Source: Pseudomonas reinekei (GTDB lineage Bacteria > Pseudomonadota > Gammaproteobacteria > Pseudomonadales > Pseudomonadaceae). Taken from it: a stretch of DNA of 64,000 bases. Position numbers and translations under genes: made by a program. The DNA is taken from positions 62,001 to 126,000 of the forward strand of contig NZ_MSTQ01000011.1 of the NCBI RefSeq assembly GCF_001945365.1. The letters run 5' to 3'. This document shows positions 8,078 to 15,932 of the stretch, piece after piece. Position 1 is the first letter of the stretch. Every line of letters begins with the position of its first letter. Under the pieces are notes generated by a model. It was given only the letters and a program-made list of their open reading frames with translations, was not told where the DNA came from and made no database searches.

Positions 8078-8953
8078 TTACGCACGGCCCAGCACAGTGG
8101 TCCAGCGCTCTGAAACGATCACCCCGCCCAACGTCAACACCCCGCCCACCAAGTGATACAGCGCCAGTTGCTCATGCAGCACCACCGCTGCGATCAGCGC
8201 AGTCATCACCGGCAGCAAATTGAAGAACATCACCGTCCGGCTCGGTCCCAGGCGCACCACCGCCTGCATCCACGCCAAAGGCGCGACCATCGAAGCCAAC
8301 AGGCAGGCGTACAGCACCAGCGGAATATTGTGCAAAGTGGGACCGGTTTTCGCTGAAGCGAGAAACAGCGGAAACAGCACCACCACCGCCACCAGCACCT
8401 GCAGATACAGCAACACCAGCGGCGGCAATTTCAGCTGCCATTTCTTCAGCAGGGTGCTGTAGACCGCATAGGCCAGTGTGGCGACCAGCATCATCGCGTC
8501 GCCCCGATTCACGCCATGTTCCAGCAGCAAACCCAGGCTGCCGGATGACACGACCACCAACACTCCGGCGAACGACAGTACCGCGCCGGCCAGTGCGCCG
8601 GCGGTCAGGCGTTGGCCGAGGCTGATGATCGCCATGGCGAGGGACATCAACGGCATCAACGACAGAATGATGCCCATGTTGGTGGCCGAGGTCAGGGCCG
8701 CGGCGAAATAGGCCAGGCTCTGGTACACCGCCATGCCCAGCACGCCGAGGATGACAATCTTGCCCAGGTTCGGGCGAATCTGTGGCCAATGGGCAATCAC
8801 AGGCTGGAGCATGAAAGGCGTGAACAGCACACCGGCCAGCAGCCAGCGATAGAAACCGATCTCGGCGGGGAAAATTACCCCGGCCGACATTTTGGTGATC
8901 ACGGTGTTGCCGGCCCAAATGAAAATGGCCAGCAGGGGATAAGCGTATTGCAT
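8078..8953 (-). CDS. EamA/DMT-family transporter
   Basis: A 291-residue inner-membrane protein with about ten transmembrane helices arranged as two EamA repeats, each opening with a WAGNTVI- or AVYSTLLKK-type region. It is typical of the drug/metabolite transporter superfamily of metabolite exporters. I prefer the ATG at 8953 (MQYAYPLLAIFIWAGN), which puts the first helix at the N-terminus; an in-frame ATG at 8992 would add 13 residues. The divergent AraC-type regulator about 95 bases away is the likely controller. The substrate cannot be read from sequence; related Pseudomonas pairs handle amino acids or small toxic compounds. Confidence 0.88.
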   Translation of the reverse strand: MQYAYPLLAIFIWAGNTVITKMSAGVIFPAEIGFYRWLLAGVLFTPFMLQPVIAHWPQIRPNLGKIVILGVLGMAVYQSLAYFAAALTSATNMGIILSLMPLMSLAMAIISLGQRLTAGALAGAVLSFAGVLVVVSSGSLGLLLEHGVNRGDAMMLVATLAYAVYSTLLKKWQLKLPPLVLLYLQVLVAVVVLFPLFLASAKTGPTLHNIPLVLYACLLASMVAPLAWMQAVVRLGPSRTVMFFNLLPVMTALIAAVVLHEQLALYHLVGGVLTLGGVIVSERWTTVLGRA

Positions 8954-9049
8954 CGGGAAAAACCAGAACGTTAATGAAGAGCGATTATCCACTGTCTGGA
9001 TGCAAGCCTATACTCCGATCCAGACAACCCGCCTTTGATTCCGGACAGC

Positions 9050-9862
9050 ATGACCCGTAAACACATCGACTTGCTGGATTTCAGCGAACTGCCGGCTCCG
9101 GTGTACTTCCGTTATGCCGACTTCGGCACCCACGAATACGCTTCGGCGCACCGGCATCCCTGGGGCACGCTGGAATATGCGGCGCACGGCGTTTTGCACA
9201 TGGATGTCGACGGCCGCCGATTCCTCTCGCCGCCGCACTACGCGGTGTGGGTGCCGCCCGAAGTCGAGCACAGTTTCTACAGCCATCAGCCGATCAATTA
9301 CCGTGCGGTTTGCCTGGCACCGGCGGTCTGTGATGATCTGCCGCAACAGGCCTGCACACTCGCCATCAGTGACATCCTTAAGTCCATCCTCAAGGATTTC
9401 GCCGCCCGTGACGTAAAGATTCCCGAGCACGCTGCGGATAAACGCCTCGCCCAGGTCCTGGTGGACCAGTTGCAACAGGCGCCGGTGCATGAGTGTTACC
9501 TGCCCTATGCCTGCACGCCGGGACTGCTGGGCATCTGCGAAGCCCTGCAAGCCGATCCGGGTGATAACCGGGCTTTGGCGCATTGGGCGGCGCAGGTTCA
9601 CGTCAGCGAACGAACTCTGGCGCGGCAGTTTGTCCGTGAGTTGGGCATGAGCTTTGGGGAGTGGCGCCAGCGTCTGCGTTTTCTGGCCGCGATTGACGCG
9701 CTGGACAGTCATCGCAGTATTCAGGAGGTTGCTTTCGACATGGGCTACAGCACGGCTTCGGCATTTATTGCGATGTTCCAGCGTCAAGCGGGTTGTTCGC
9801 CTGATTATTATCGGCGATCCATGCGCCGCTCCTCAGCCGCACGCAGAATGCCAGGCGTTTGA
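9050..9862 (+). CDS. AraC-family transcriptional regulator with N-terminal cupin
   Basis: Encodes about 270 aa. The N-terminal half is a cupin sensor (HRHPWGTLEYAAHGVLHMDV, then VWVPPEVEHSFY) and the C-terminal half an AraC double helix-turn-helix (HVSERTLARQFVRELGMSFG and EVAFDMGYSTASAFIAMFQR). This is the NimR-like architecture often paired with EamA or MFS exporters. An alternative ATG lies five codons upstream at 9035. It is divergent from the EamA gene at 8953, which is its most likely target, and is followed by psiF on the same strand after about 110 bases. Confidence 0.88.
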   Translation: MTRKHIDLLDFSELPAPVYFRYADFGTHEYASAHRHPWGTLEYAAHGVLHMDVDGRRFLSPPHYAVWVPPEVEHSFYSHQPINYRAVCLAPAVCDDLPQQACTLAISDILKSILKDFAARDVKIPEHAADKRLAQVLVDQLQQAPVHECYLPYACTPGLLGICEALQADPGDNRALAHWAAQVHVSERTLARQFVRELGMSFGEWRQRLRFLAAIDALDSHRSIQEVAFDMGYSTASAFIAMFQRQAGCSPDYYRRSMRRSSAARRMPGV

Positions 9863-9974
9863 GGGGGCGGCTCGCACAACCGGTCAATGACCAACCGGAG
9901 GATGGTGTAACAAGGCTTGACTACACTCTGGGTGAATGCCGCATCGTTCGGTGCGGCCACAAGGAGAAAACTCC

Positions 9975-10283
9975 ATGAAGATAATGCGTGCCCCTTTGTT
10001 GATGGTCGGTTTGCTGCTCTGTTCCCAAAGCTTTGCCGCAACTGACCAGCAGAACAAAATGACCACCTGCAACGCTGAGGCGACCGCAAAAACCCTCAAG
10101 GGCGATGAGCGCAAAGCCTTCATGAGCAATTGTCTCAAAGCCACCCCGGCAGCCAACGATGCCGGCACTGCCTTGACCCCGCAGCAAGAGAAAATGAAAA
10201 CCTGCAACGCCGATGCGGCCACCAAAGCCCTCAAGGGTGACGAGCGCAAGGCGTTCATGAGTGATTGCTTGAAGAAGAAATAA
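9975..10283 (+). CDS. psiF: PsiF repeat protein
   Basis: Encodes 102 aa with a Sec signal peptide at about residues 1-21 (ending SQSFA) and two PsiF repeats with the pattern MxxCNAxAxxKxLKGDERKAFMSxCLK, each with two conserved cysteines that could form disulfides in the periplasm. E. coli psiF is phosphate-starvation-induced, but its biochemical function is unknown. The ATG has AAGGAGA upstream. A 6-bp GC-rich hairpin (GCCGCA/TGCGGC, 9938-9957) lies in the leader just before the ribosome site. I did not find a convincing Pho box. Confidence 0.88.
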   Translation: MKIMRAPLLMVGLLLCSQSFAATDQQNKMTTCNAEATAKTLKGDERKAFMSNCLKATPAANDAGTALTPQQEKMKTCNADAATKALKGDERKAFMSDCLKKK

Positions 10284-10298
10284 ACATTCGGCGGAATT

Positions 10299-10338
10299 TG
10301 TGGGGGCTGTGAAGGCCTCATCGCGGGCCGCTCCCACA
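10299..10338. repeat. REP-like hairpin
   Basis: Imperfect inverted repeat TGTGGGGGC ... GCTCCCACA in the 248-base gap between psiF and the AI-2E permease gene. A second GC-rich element with TGTGGGCGCGG begins near 10380. I see nothing else in this gap. Confidence 0.6.
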
Positions 10339-10531
10339 GGTTTCTCTGTTGGACTCTATTTACATGATCAACCGCAGACTTGTGGGCGCGGTCTTGCCCG
10401 TGATGGCGCCGTAACCGGCGCTGCAAAAAGCAGATTGGCCCCCGACCAAGGTCGCCCCACACAATCCCTAGTGCTGACACCGGATCGCTGGCAGACTGCC
10501 AATCCTTTTACGCCGTTCGTTTTGAGGCTGT

Positions 10532-11545
10532 ATGCCAACGTTTTCTCAGCGTCAAGTTTTGCTGGTCATCAGCTGGGTCATTATTTTTGGCGGACTGCTG
10601 CTGGTGATACCGCTGCGGTTGCTGCCGAGCCTGCTGGCCGGGTTGCTGGTGTTCGAACTGGTCAACATGCTCACCCCGCAATTGCAGCGGCTGATCGAGG
10701 GCCGGCGTGCGCGTTGGCTGGCGGTGGCGTTACTGGGGACGTTGATTGTCAGTGTGCTGACGCTGATCTTCGCCGGTGCCATCAGTTTCCTGTTACACGA
10801 AGCAGAAAACCCCGGGGCTTCCCTGGACAAGTTCATGGGCGTGGTCGACCGCGCCCGGGGTCAGCTTCCGCCGTTCATCGACGCCTATCTGCCAGCCAGC
10901 GCCGCCGAGTTTCGCGTGGCGATTGGCGAATGGGTCAGCAAGCACCTGAGCGATTTGCAATTGGTGGGCAAGGACGCGGCGCACATGTTCGTGACGCTGC
11001 TGATCGGCATGGTGCTGGGGGCGATCATCGCCCTGCAACGCATTCCCGACCTGACCAAGCGCAAGCCCCTGGCCGCCGCGCTGTTCGATCGTTTGCACCT
11101 GCTGGTCCAGGCCTTTCGCAACATCGTGTTCGCACAAATCAAGATTTCCCTGCTCAACACCTTCTTCACCGGGATATTCCTGGCGGTGGTGCTGCCGATG
11201 TTCGGCATCAGTTTGCCGCTGACCAAGACCCTCATCGTCCTGACGTTCCTGCTTGGCCTGTTACCGGTGATCGGCAACCTGATGTCGAACACCCTGATCA
11301 CCATCGTCGGCCTGTCGCTGTCGATCTGGGTGGCCTTGGCGGCGCTGGGTTACCTGATTGTTATCCACAAGCTCGAATACTTCCTCAACGCGCGCATCGT
11401 CGGCGGGCAGATCAGTGCCAAGTCGTGGGAGTTGCTGTTGGCGATGCTGGTGTTCGAGGCCGCGTTCGGCCTGCCGGGGGTGGTGGCGGGGCCGATTTAT
11501 TACGCGTATTTGAAGAGCGAGTTGAAGCAGGTGGGGATGGTTTGA
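10532..11545 (+). CDS. AI-2E family permease
   Basis: A 337-residue inner-membrane protein of the AI-2E/PerM family (TqsA/YhhT-like) with about eight hydrophobic helices. The N-terminal helices include VISWVIIFGGLLLVIPLRLL. The central domain is amphipathic, and the C-terminal helices contain the family-typical LLGLLPVIGNLMSNTLITIV. Members have been assigned to autoinducer-2 export, sodium/proton antiport or general export, so the substrate is uncertain. It is not in an operon: REP elements flank it and the next gene is convergent. Confidence 0.85.
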   Translation: MPTFSQRQVLLVISWVIIFGGLLLVIPLRLLPSLLAGLLVFELVNMLTPQLQRLIEGRRARWLAVALLGTLIVSVLTLIFAGAISFLLHEAENPGASLDKFMGVVDRARGQLPPFIDAYLPASAAEFRVAIGEWVSKHLSDLQLVGKDAAHMFVTLLIGMVLGAIIALQRIPDLTKRKPLAAALFDRLHLLVQAFRNIVFAQIKISLLNTFFTGIFLAVVLPMFGISLPLTKTLIVLTFLLGLLPVIGNLMSNTLITIVGLSLSIWVALAALGYLIVIHKLEYFLNARIVGGQISAKSWELLLAMLVFEAAFGLPGVVAGPIYYAYLKSELKQVGMV

Positions 11546-11562
11546 TGGGCGGTTGATCTGAT

Positions 11563-11669
11563 TGTGGCGAGGGAGCTTGTCGGAACGCCGCACCGTCCCG
11601 CTGGGGCGCGAAGCGGCCCTAAAAATGGGACTGCTACGCAGTCCAACGGGAGCAAGCTCCCTCGCCACA
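11563..11669. repeat. Long imperfect inverted repeat (REP doublet)
   Basis: TGTGGCGAGGGAGCTT (from 11563) is mirrored by AAGCTCCCTCGCCACA (ending 11669), with a secondary stem-loop of GGGAC/GTCCC type between them. It lies between convergent genes and is probably both a REP pair and a transcription barrier. Confidence 0.75.
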
Positions 11670-11679
11670 GAGGATCGGA

Positions 11680-12954
11680 TCAGCCCATTGGGCCATAGCG
11701 CTTGGCAGCCTCGATCGCCAGTCCGCTGCCGATACTGCCAAAGATGTTGCCTTCCACATGCCGCGCATTCGGCAGCATCGCCGAGACGCTGTTGCGCAAT
11801 GCCGGAATCCCGCTCGAACCACCAGTGAAGAACACCGTATCCACCTGATCCACCCGCACATTGGCATCAGCCAGCAACCGGGTGACGCTGTTGCGCACGC
11901 GCTCCAGCAGGTTATCGATGGCCGATTCGAACAGGGCGCGGCTCAGTTCGACGCTCAGGCCGGCTTCGATCCGGTCCAGCGGCACGTGACGGCTGTCGGC
12001 GTGGGTCAGCTGGATCTTGGTTTCTTCCACTTCCATCGCCAGCCAGTGCCCGGCGCGCTGTTCGATCAGTTTGAACAGGCGATCGATGCCGCCGGTGTCT
12101 TCGATGTCGTAGCGCATGCTGCCCAGGGCCAGGGTCGACTTCTGCGAGTACACCGAGTTGATGGTGTGCCAGGTCGCCAGGTTCATGTGGTGGCTGGTGG
12201 GCATGTAGGCGCCGCTCTTCATCCGGCTGCCGTAGCCGAACAGCGGCATCAGGCCTTGCAGGCTCAGCTGCTTGTCGAAGTCGGTCCCGCCGATATGCAC
12301 GCCGCCCGTGGCGAGGATGTCGTCGTGGCGGTTGTCATGGGTGCGACGCTCCGGGGACAGGCGCACCAGCGAGAAGTCCGAGGTACCACCGCCGATGTCG
12401 ACGATCAGCACCAGTTCTTCTTTTTCAATGGTCGACTCATAGTCGAACGCCGCCGCGATCGGTTCGTACTGGAACGACACATCCTTGAAGCCGATGGCGC
12501 GAGCCACGTCCACCAGGGTGTTTTCCGCTTCCTGATCGGCCATTTCGTCGTCATCGACAAAGAACACTGGACGGCCCAGCACCACTTCTTCGAACTCCCG
12601 ACCGGCGGTGGCTTCGGCACGTTTCTTCAACTGACCGATGAACAGCCCCAGCAGGTCCTTGAACGGCATCGCCGTGCCGAGAACGCTGGTGTCGTGCTTG
12701 ATCAGCTTGGAGCCCAGCAGGCTCTTGAGCGAGCGCATCAGGCGGCCTTCGTAGCCTTCCAGGTACTCGTGCAGCGCCAGCCGGCCGTACACCGGGCGGC
12801 GTTCTTCCATGTTGAAGAACACCACCGAAGGCAGGGTGATCTTGTCGTCCTCCAGCGCGATCAGCGTTTCCACACCGGGACGCAGCCAGCCGACGGTGGA
12901 GTTGGACGTGCCGAAGTCGATGCCGCAGGCACGGGCTGGAGATGCGTTTTTCAT
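11680..12954 (-). CDS. Hsp70-family ATPase, YegD-like
   Basis: A 424-residue protein with only the actin-like ATPase domain of Hsp70. Phosphate-1 is DFGTSNSTVGW near the N-terminus, phosphate-2 is DIGGGTSDFSLV mid-chain, and the adenosine motif is FFTGGSSGIPALR near the C-terminus. It lacks the Hsp70 substrate-binding domain, as E. coli YegD does. The role is presumed chaperone-related but undefined. It is divergent from cbpA with a gap of about 300 bases. Placement next to a DnaJ-type co-chaperone suggests, without proving, a functional link. Confidence 0.85.
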   Translation of the reverse strand: MKNASPARACGIDFGTSNSTVGWLRPGVETLIALEDDKITLPSVVFFNMEERRPVYGRLALHEYLEGYEGRLMRSLKSLLGSKLIKHDTSVLGTAMPFKDLLGLFIGQLKKRAEATAGREFEEVVLGRPVFFVDDDEMADQEAENTLVDVARAIGFKDVSFQYEPIAAAFDYESTIEKEELVLIVDIGGGTSDFSLVRLSPERRTHDNRHDDILATGGVHIGGTDFDKQLSLQGLMPLFGYGSRMKSGAYMPTSHHMNLATWHTINSVYSQKSTLALGSMRYDIEDTGGIDRLFKLIEQRAGHWLAMEVEETKIQLTHADSRHVPLDRIEAGLSVELSRALFESAIDNLLERVRNSVTRLLADANVRVDQVDTVFFTGGSSGIPALRNSVSAMLPNARHVEGNIFGSIGSGLAIEAAKRYGPMG

Positions 12955-13251
12955 GTCTTTCAGGTTCCGGTTAAAAAACGGCCGCGCAGTGTATGTCAGT
13001 GCGGCACAGAATCGAAGGCCGACTATCCGCTAAATCTTGCCTTTAAGCGCCTTGAAAGATGCGCCGTCACCCCCAAACTACCCTGCATCAACCGGACAGC
13101 CGGGCATCGACCGCAAGTCGGCTCGCCAGCTGCCGATAAACTTCTGATGCGCTGCCCGCTCACAACTTTGAGATTGGTCAAGCCCTGCGCTGCAAACAGG
13201 CGCATGCTGTGGCAAGTGGCGCGATTTCGATAACGGATGGTGATTCCCGCG

Positions 13252-14196
13252 ATGGACTTCAAAGACTATTACAAGATTCTCGGTGTGGAGCCGACGGCAG
13301 ACGACAAGGCGATCAAGGCCGCCTATCGCAAGCTGGCGCGCAAATACCACCCTGATGTCAGCAAGGAAAAGGACGCCGAGGCCAAGTTCAAGGATGCCTC
13401 CGAGGCTTATGAAGCGCTGAAAAGCGCCGATAAACGTGCCGAATACGACGATTTGCGCCGTTACGGTCAGCACGGTCAACCGTTCCAGGGACCGCCGGGC
13501 TGGCAGAGCCGTGGTGGTTTCGGTGGCGGTGGCCAGGACACCGGCGACTTTTCGGACTTTTTCAGTTCGATTTTCGGTAACCGTGGCCCTGGTTTTGGTG
13601 GCGCAGAGTCTCGTCGCAGCAGCGGCCGTCGAGGGCAAGACGTGGAAATGGAGCTTGGGATTTTTCTCGAAGAGACCCTCTCGAACGAATCGAAGAAGGT
13701 GACCTTCCAGGTACCGCAGTACAACGCGGCAGGCCAGCACGTCAGCAACACCCCGAAAAGCCTGAACGTGAAGATCCCCGCCGGCGTGACCGACGGCGAA
13801 CGCATTCGCCTCAAAGGCCAGGGTGCCCCCGGGATCGGTGGCGGCGCCAATGGCGACCTGTACCTTACGATCCGTTTTGCGCCGCACCCGAAATTCGATG
13901 TCGAAGGCGAGAACCTGATCATCACCTTGCCGCTGGCCCCGTGGGAGCTGGCGCTGGGTACTGAAGTCGCGGTGCCGACCCTGACCGGCAAGATCAACCT
14001 CAAGGTTCCGGCCGGCAGCCAGAACGGCCAGCGCATGCGCGCCAAGGGCCACGGCCTGCTGAACAAGGCGGGCGAGCGCGGTTACCTGTTCGTGCAATTG
14101 AAGGCGGTCATGCCGAAAAAATCGGACGATGACATCAAGGCCTTGTGGCAGGAACTGGCGAAAAAAGCCGCATTCGACCCGCGAGAACATTTCTGA
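13252..14196 (+). CDS. cbpA: Curved-DNA-binding DnaJ-like protein CbpA
   Basis: A 314-residue DnaJ homolog. The J domain occupies about residues 1-70 (YYKILGVEPTADDKAIKAAY and the HPD triad in KYHPDVS). A Gly/Phe-rich linker follows at about 80-120 (GGFGGGGQDTGDFSDFFSS), then two C-terminal beta-sandwich domains. The zinc fingers of DnaJ are absent, as expected for CbpA. CbpA is both a co-chaperone for DnaK and a nucleoid protein binding curved DNA in stationary phase. I prefer the ATG at 13252 (MDFKDYYKILGV) over 13237, since it matches family starts. cbpM follows after 23 bases. Confidence 0.93.
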   Translation: MDFKDYYKILGVEPTADDKAIKAAYRKLARKYHPDVSKEKDAEAKFKDASEAYEALKSADKRAEYDDLRRYGQHGQPFQGPPGWQSRGGFGGGGQDTGDFSDFFSSIFGNRGPGFGGAESRRSSGRRGQDVEMELGIFLEETLSNESKKVTFQVPQYNAAGQHVSNTPKSLNVKIPAGVTDGERIRLKGQGAPGIGGGANGDLYLTIRFAPHPKFDVEGENLIITLPLAPWELALGTEVAVPTLTGKINLKVPAGSQNGQRMRAKGHGLLNKAGERGYLFVQLKAVMPKKSDDDIKALWQELAKKAAFDPREHF

Positions 14197-14219
14197 TCCA
14201 AGAGAAGGAGTAGCCCATC

Positions 14220-14525
14220 ATGAGCAACCCCCTGATCGTTCAACTGGACCTGGCAGAATTCTGTGAGGCGACCGACTTGTCGGACGTCTATGTGATCGAA
14301 ATCGTCGAGCACGGCATCCTCGAACCTCAGGGCGCCGTGCCCAACGATTGGCGCTTCACCGATTACGAACTGATCCTGGCCAAACGCGCGGCCAAGCTGC
14401 GGCGCGACCTGGAGCTGGAGTGGGAAGGGGTTGCCCTGGCGCTGGACTTGCTCGAGGAAGTCCAGCAACTTCGGGCGGAGAACCGGATGTTGAAGCAGCG
14501 GTTGGGGCGGTTGGTGGTGGAGTAG
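14220..14525 (+). CDS. cbpM: CbpA modulator CbpM (MerR-like fold)
   Basis: A 101-residue protein that binds the CbpA J domain and blocks its co-chaperone and DNA-binding activity. The family pattern is visible: ICDSDVYVIEIVEHGILEP-like text near the N-terminus (here LSDVYVIEIVEHGILEPQGA), then a helix-turn-helix-like part (DWRFTDYELILAKRAAKLRR). It ends in a leucine-rich helix (LALDLLEEVQQLRAENRMLK) likely to be a coiled coil. It lies 23 bases downstream of cbpA with AGAAGGAG before the start, so it is cotranscribed. Confidence 0.9.
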   Translation: MSNPLIVQLDLAEFCEATDLSDVYVIEIVEHGILEPQGAVPNDWRFTDYELILAKRAAKLRRDLELEWEGVALALDLLEEVQQLRAENRMLKQRLGRLVVE

Positions 14526-14556
14526 TCGGCACAAAAGCCCGCTGCTCGCAACGGCT

Positions 14557-15684
14557 TCAAACCTTTCTGGGCAGCACCACGGTAAACAGCGTGCCGTCCT
14601 CTTCATTCGAACTGACTTCAATCGTCCCCTGGTGGGCGTTGACCACTTCCTTGACGATAAACAAGCCCAACCCGAGGCTGGTTGAAGGCTGGCCCAGTTC
14701 TTCGTCCGCGCTGCGCACCAGCGGATCGAAGATGGTCGCAATGGCGTCTTCTGGAATAGGCGTGCCGAAGTTATGCACCGTCAGGCGCACCGCCTGCGGT
14801 TCGCCCTTGAGGGTCACCGTCACGTCGCGTTTGTTCGAGCCGTGCTGCAAAGCGTTGCCAATCAGGTTCTGCAAGAGCTGAGCGAGTCGACCGGCATCCC
14901 ATACGCCGCGTGTGTCACCGTGTATTTCCAGGGTCGGGTCGCAGGCAGGGTTGCCGGCGCACGCTTCGGCAATCGCCGCATGGGCCACGTCGGCCAGGTC
15001 CGTGGGCGTCGGCTCGATCGGCAGGCTCTTGCCCAGGCGGCTGCGCACGAACTCCAGTAAATCACCGACCATCACCGCCATGTGTCGCGTGCCCCGCTGG
15101 ATGTGGGTCGCGCAGGCCAGGGCATCGCCCTCCAGTGTGGTTTTGCGCAGCAGCAATTCGATGGACATGCTCACCGCTTGCAGCGGCGCGCGCAGGTCGT
15201 GTCCGAGGACCGCGAGGAAGATGTCCCGCGAGCGATTGACCTGCTCGGCATAGGCCGCCGTGGATTCGGCCAGGGCTTCGTCGATGGCTTCATTGAAGCG
15301 AATCATGTCCTGGAAGTAAGCCATGTCCGGGGACTGAAGGCTGTCGACCCACAGGCGGATCACGCAGGCGCGCAGATGGCGAAATTCGCTGGTCATCTGC
15401 ACCAGATCAAATCCCACGGTGTGGCGCAGCTCGCCGTGGCTGGCGCCGGCCTCGTCCAGGCTCGGGGTTTTTTCCGGGCCTTCACCCTTGGCCTTGGCCG
15501 CTTGTTCACTGGGCGTTTGCGGTTTGGTCATGTCCCGCGCGGCGGCCAGCAGAATTGCCTTCGCGTGATCGCGCAATGCGGCACTGTCCATGGATTCGGC
15601 GGCCGGGGTGATGGTTGCGGCGAACTGCTCCCACTCATCGACGATGCGATCAACGTTTGCTGCGATGAATTCGGAAAGACGCAT
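14557..15684 (-). CDS. Soluble sensor histidine kinase with RsbRD-type N-terminus
   Basis: A 375-residue cytoplasmic histidine kinase without transmembrane helices. The N-terminal region (about 1-150) is helical and resembles the RsbRD/globin-sensor-like domain (FIAANVDRIVDEWEQFAATI). The H-box is GHDLRAPLQAVS with His162, where Gly replaces the usual Ser of SHELR. The ATPase domain has an N-box with LLQNLIGNALQHGSN and G-boxes IFDPLV and LGLGLFIVKEV. No response regulator gene is adjacent, so it is an orphan kinase in this window. The signal is unknown. Confidence 0.85.
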   Translation of the reverse strand: MRLSEFIAANVDRIVDEWEQFAATITPAAESMDSAALRDHAKAILLAAARDMTKPQTPSEQAAKAKGEGPEKTPSLDEAGASHGELRHTVGFDLVQMTSEFRHLRACVIRLWVDSLQSPDMAYFQDMIRFNEAIDEALAESTAAYAEQVNRSRDIFLAVLGHDLRAPLQAVSMSIELLLRKTTLEGDALACATHIQRGTRHMAVMVGDLLEFVRSRLGKSLPIEPTPTDLADVAHAAIAEACAGNPACDPTLEIHGDTRGVWDAGRLAQLLQNLIGNALQHGSNKRDVTVTLKGEPQAVRLTVHNFGTPIPEDAIATIFDPLVRSADEELGQPSTSLGLGLFIVKEVVNAHQGTIEVSSNEEDGTLFTVVLPRKV

Positions 15685-15932
15685 AGTGGATACCTGAGCA
15701 TGAATCGAAGGAAATCGATTCGAATAGTAGTCCCTTTAGTGGGAAAAACACGACCACTCATACAGCGGCATAAAGCCCGGCTGCCGTGGCGGTATTTATG
15801 TATTGGCGGCTCTTTGATTTTCGAACGGACCGAGCGCTTTAGCGTGCTGGTTGAACAGTAATTTGCGCTTTTGTTTCGGGTGTCGGTGGATAAGTCTGTT
15901 CACTCCTTTCCTGTCACCAAGGTGAATAAAAA

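Noticed and set aside
10300..11556. 418-codon plus-strand frame overlapping the AI-2E permease gene
   Set aside because: Out of frame with the recognisable permease, begins inside a REP element and has arginine/alanine-rich shadow composition.
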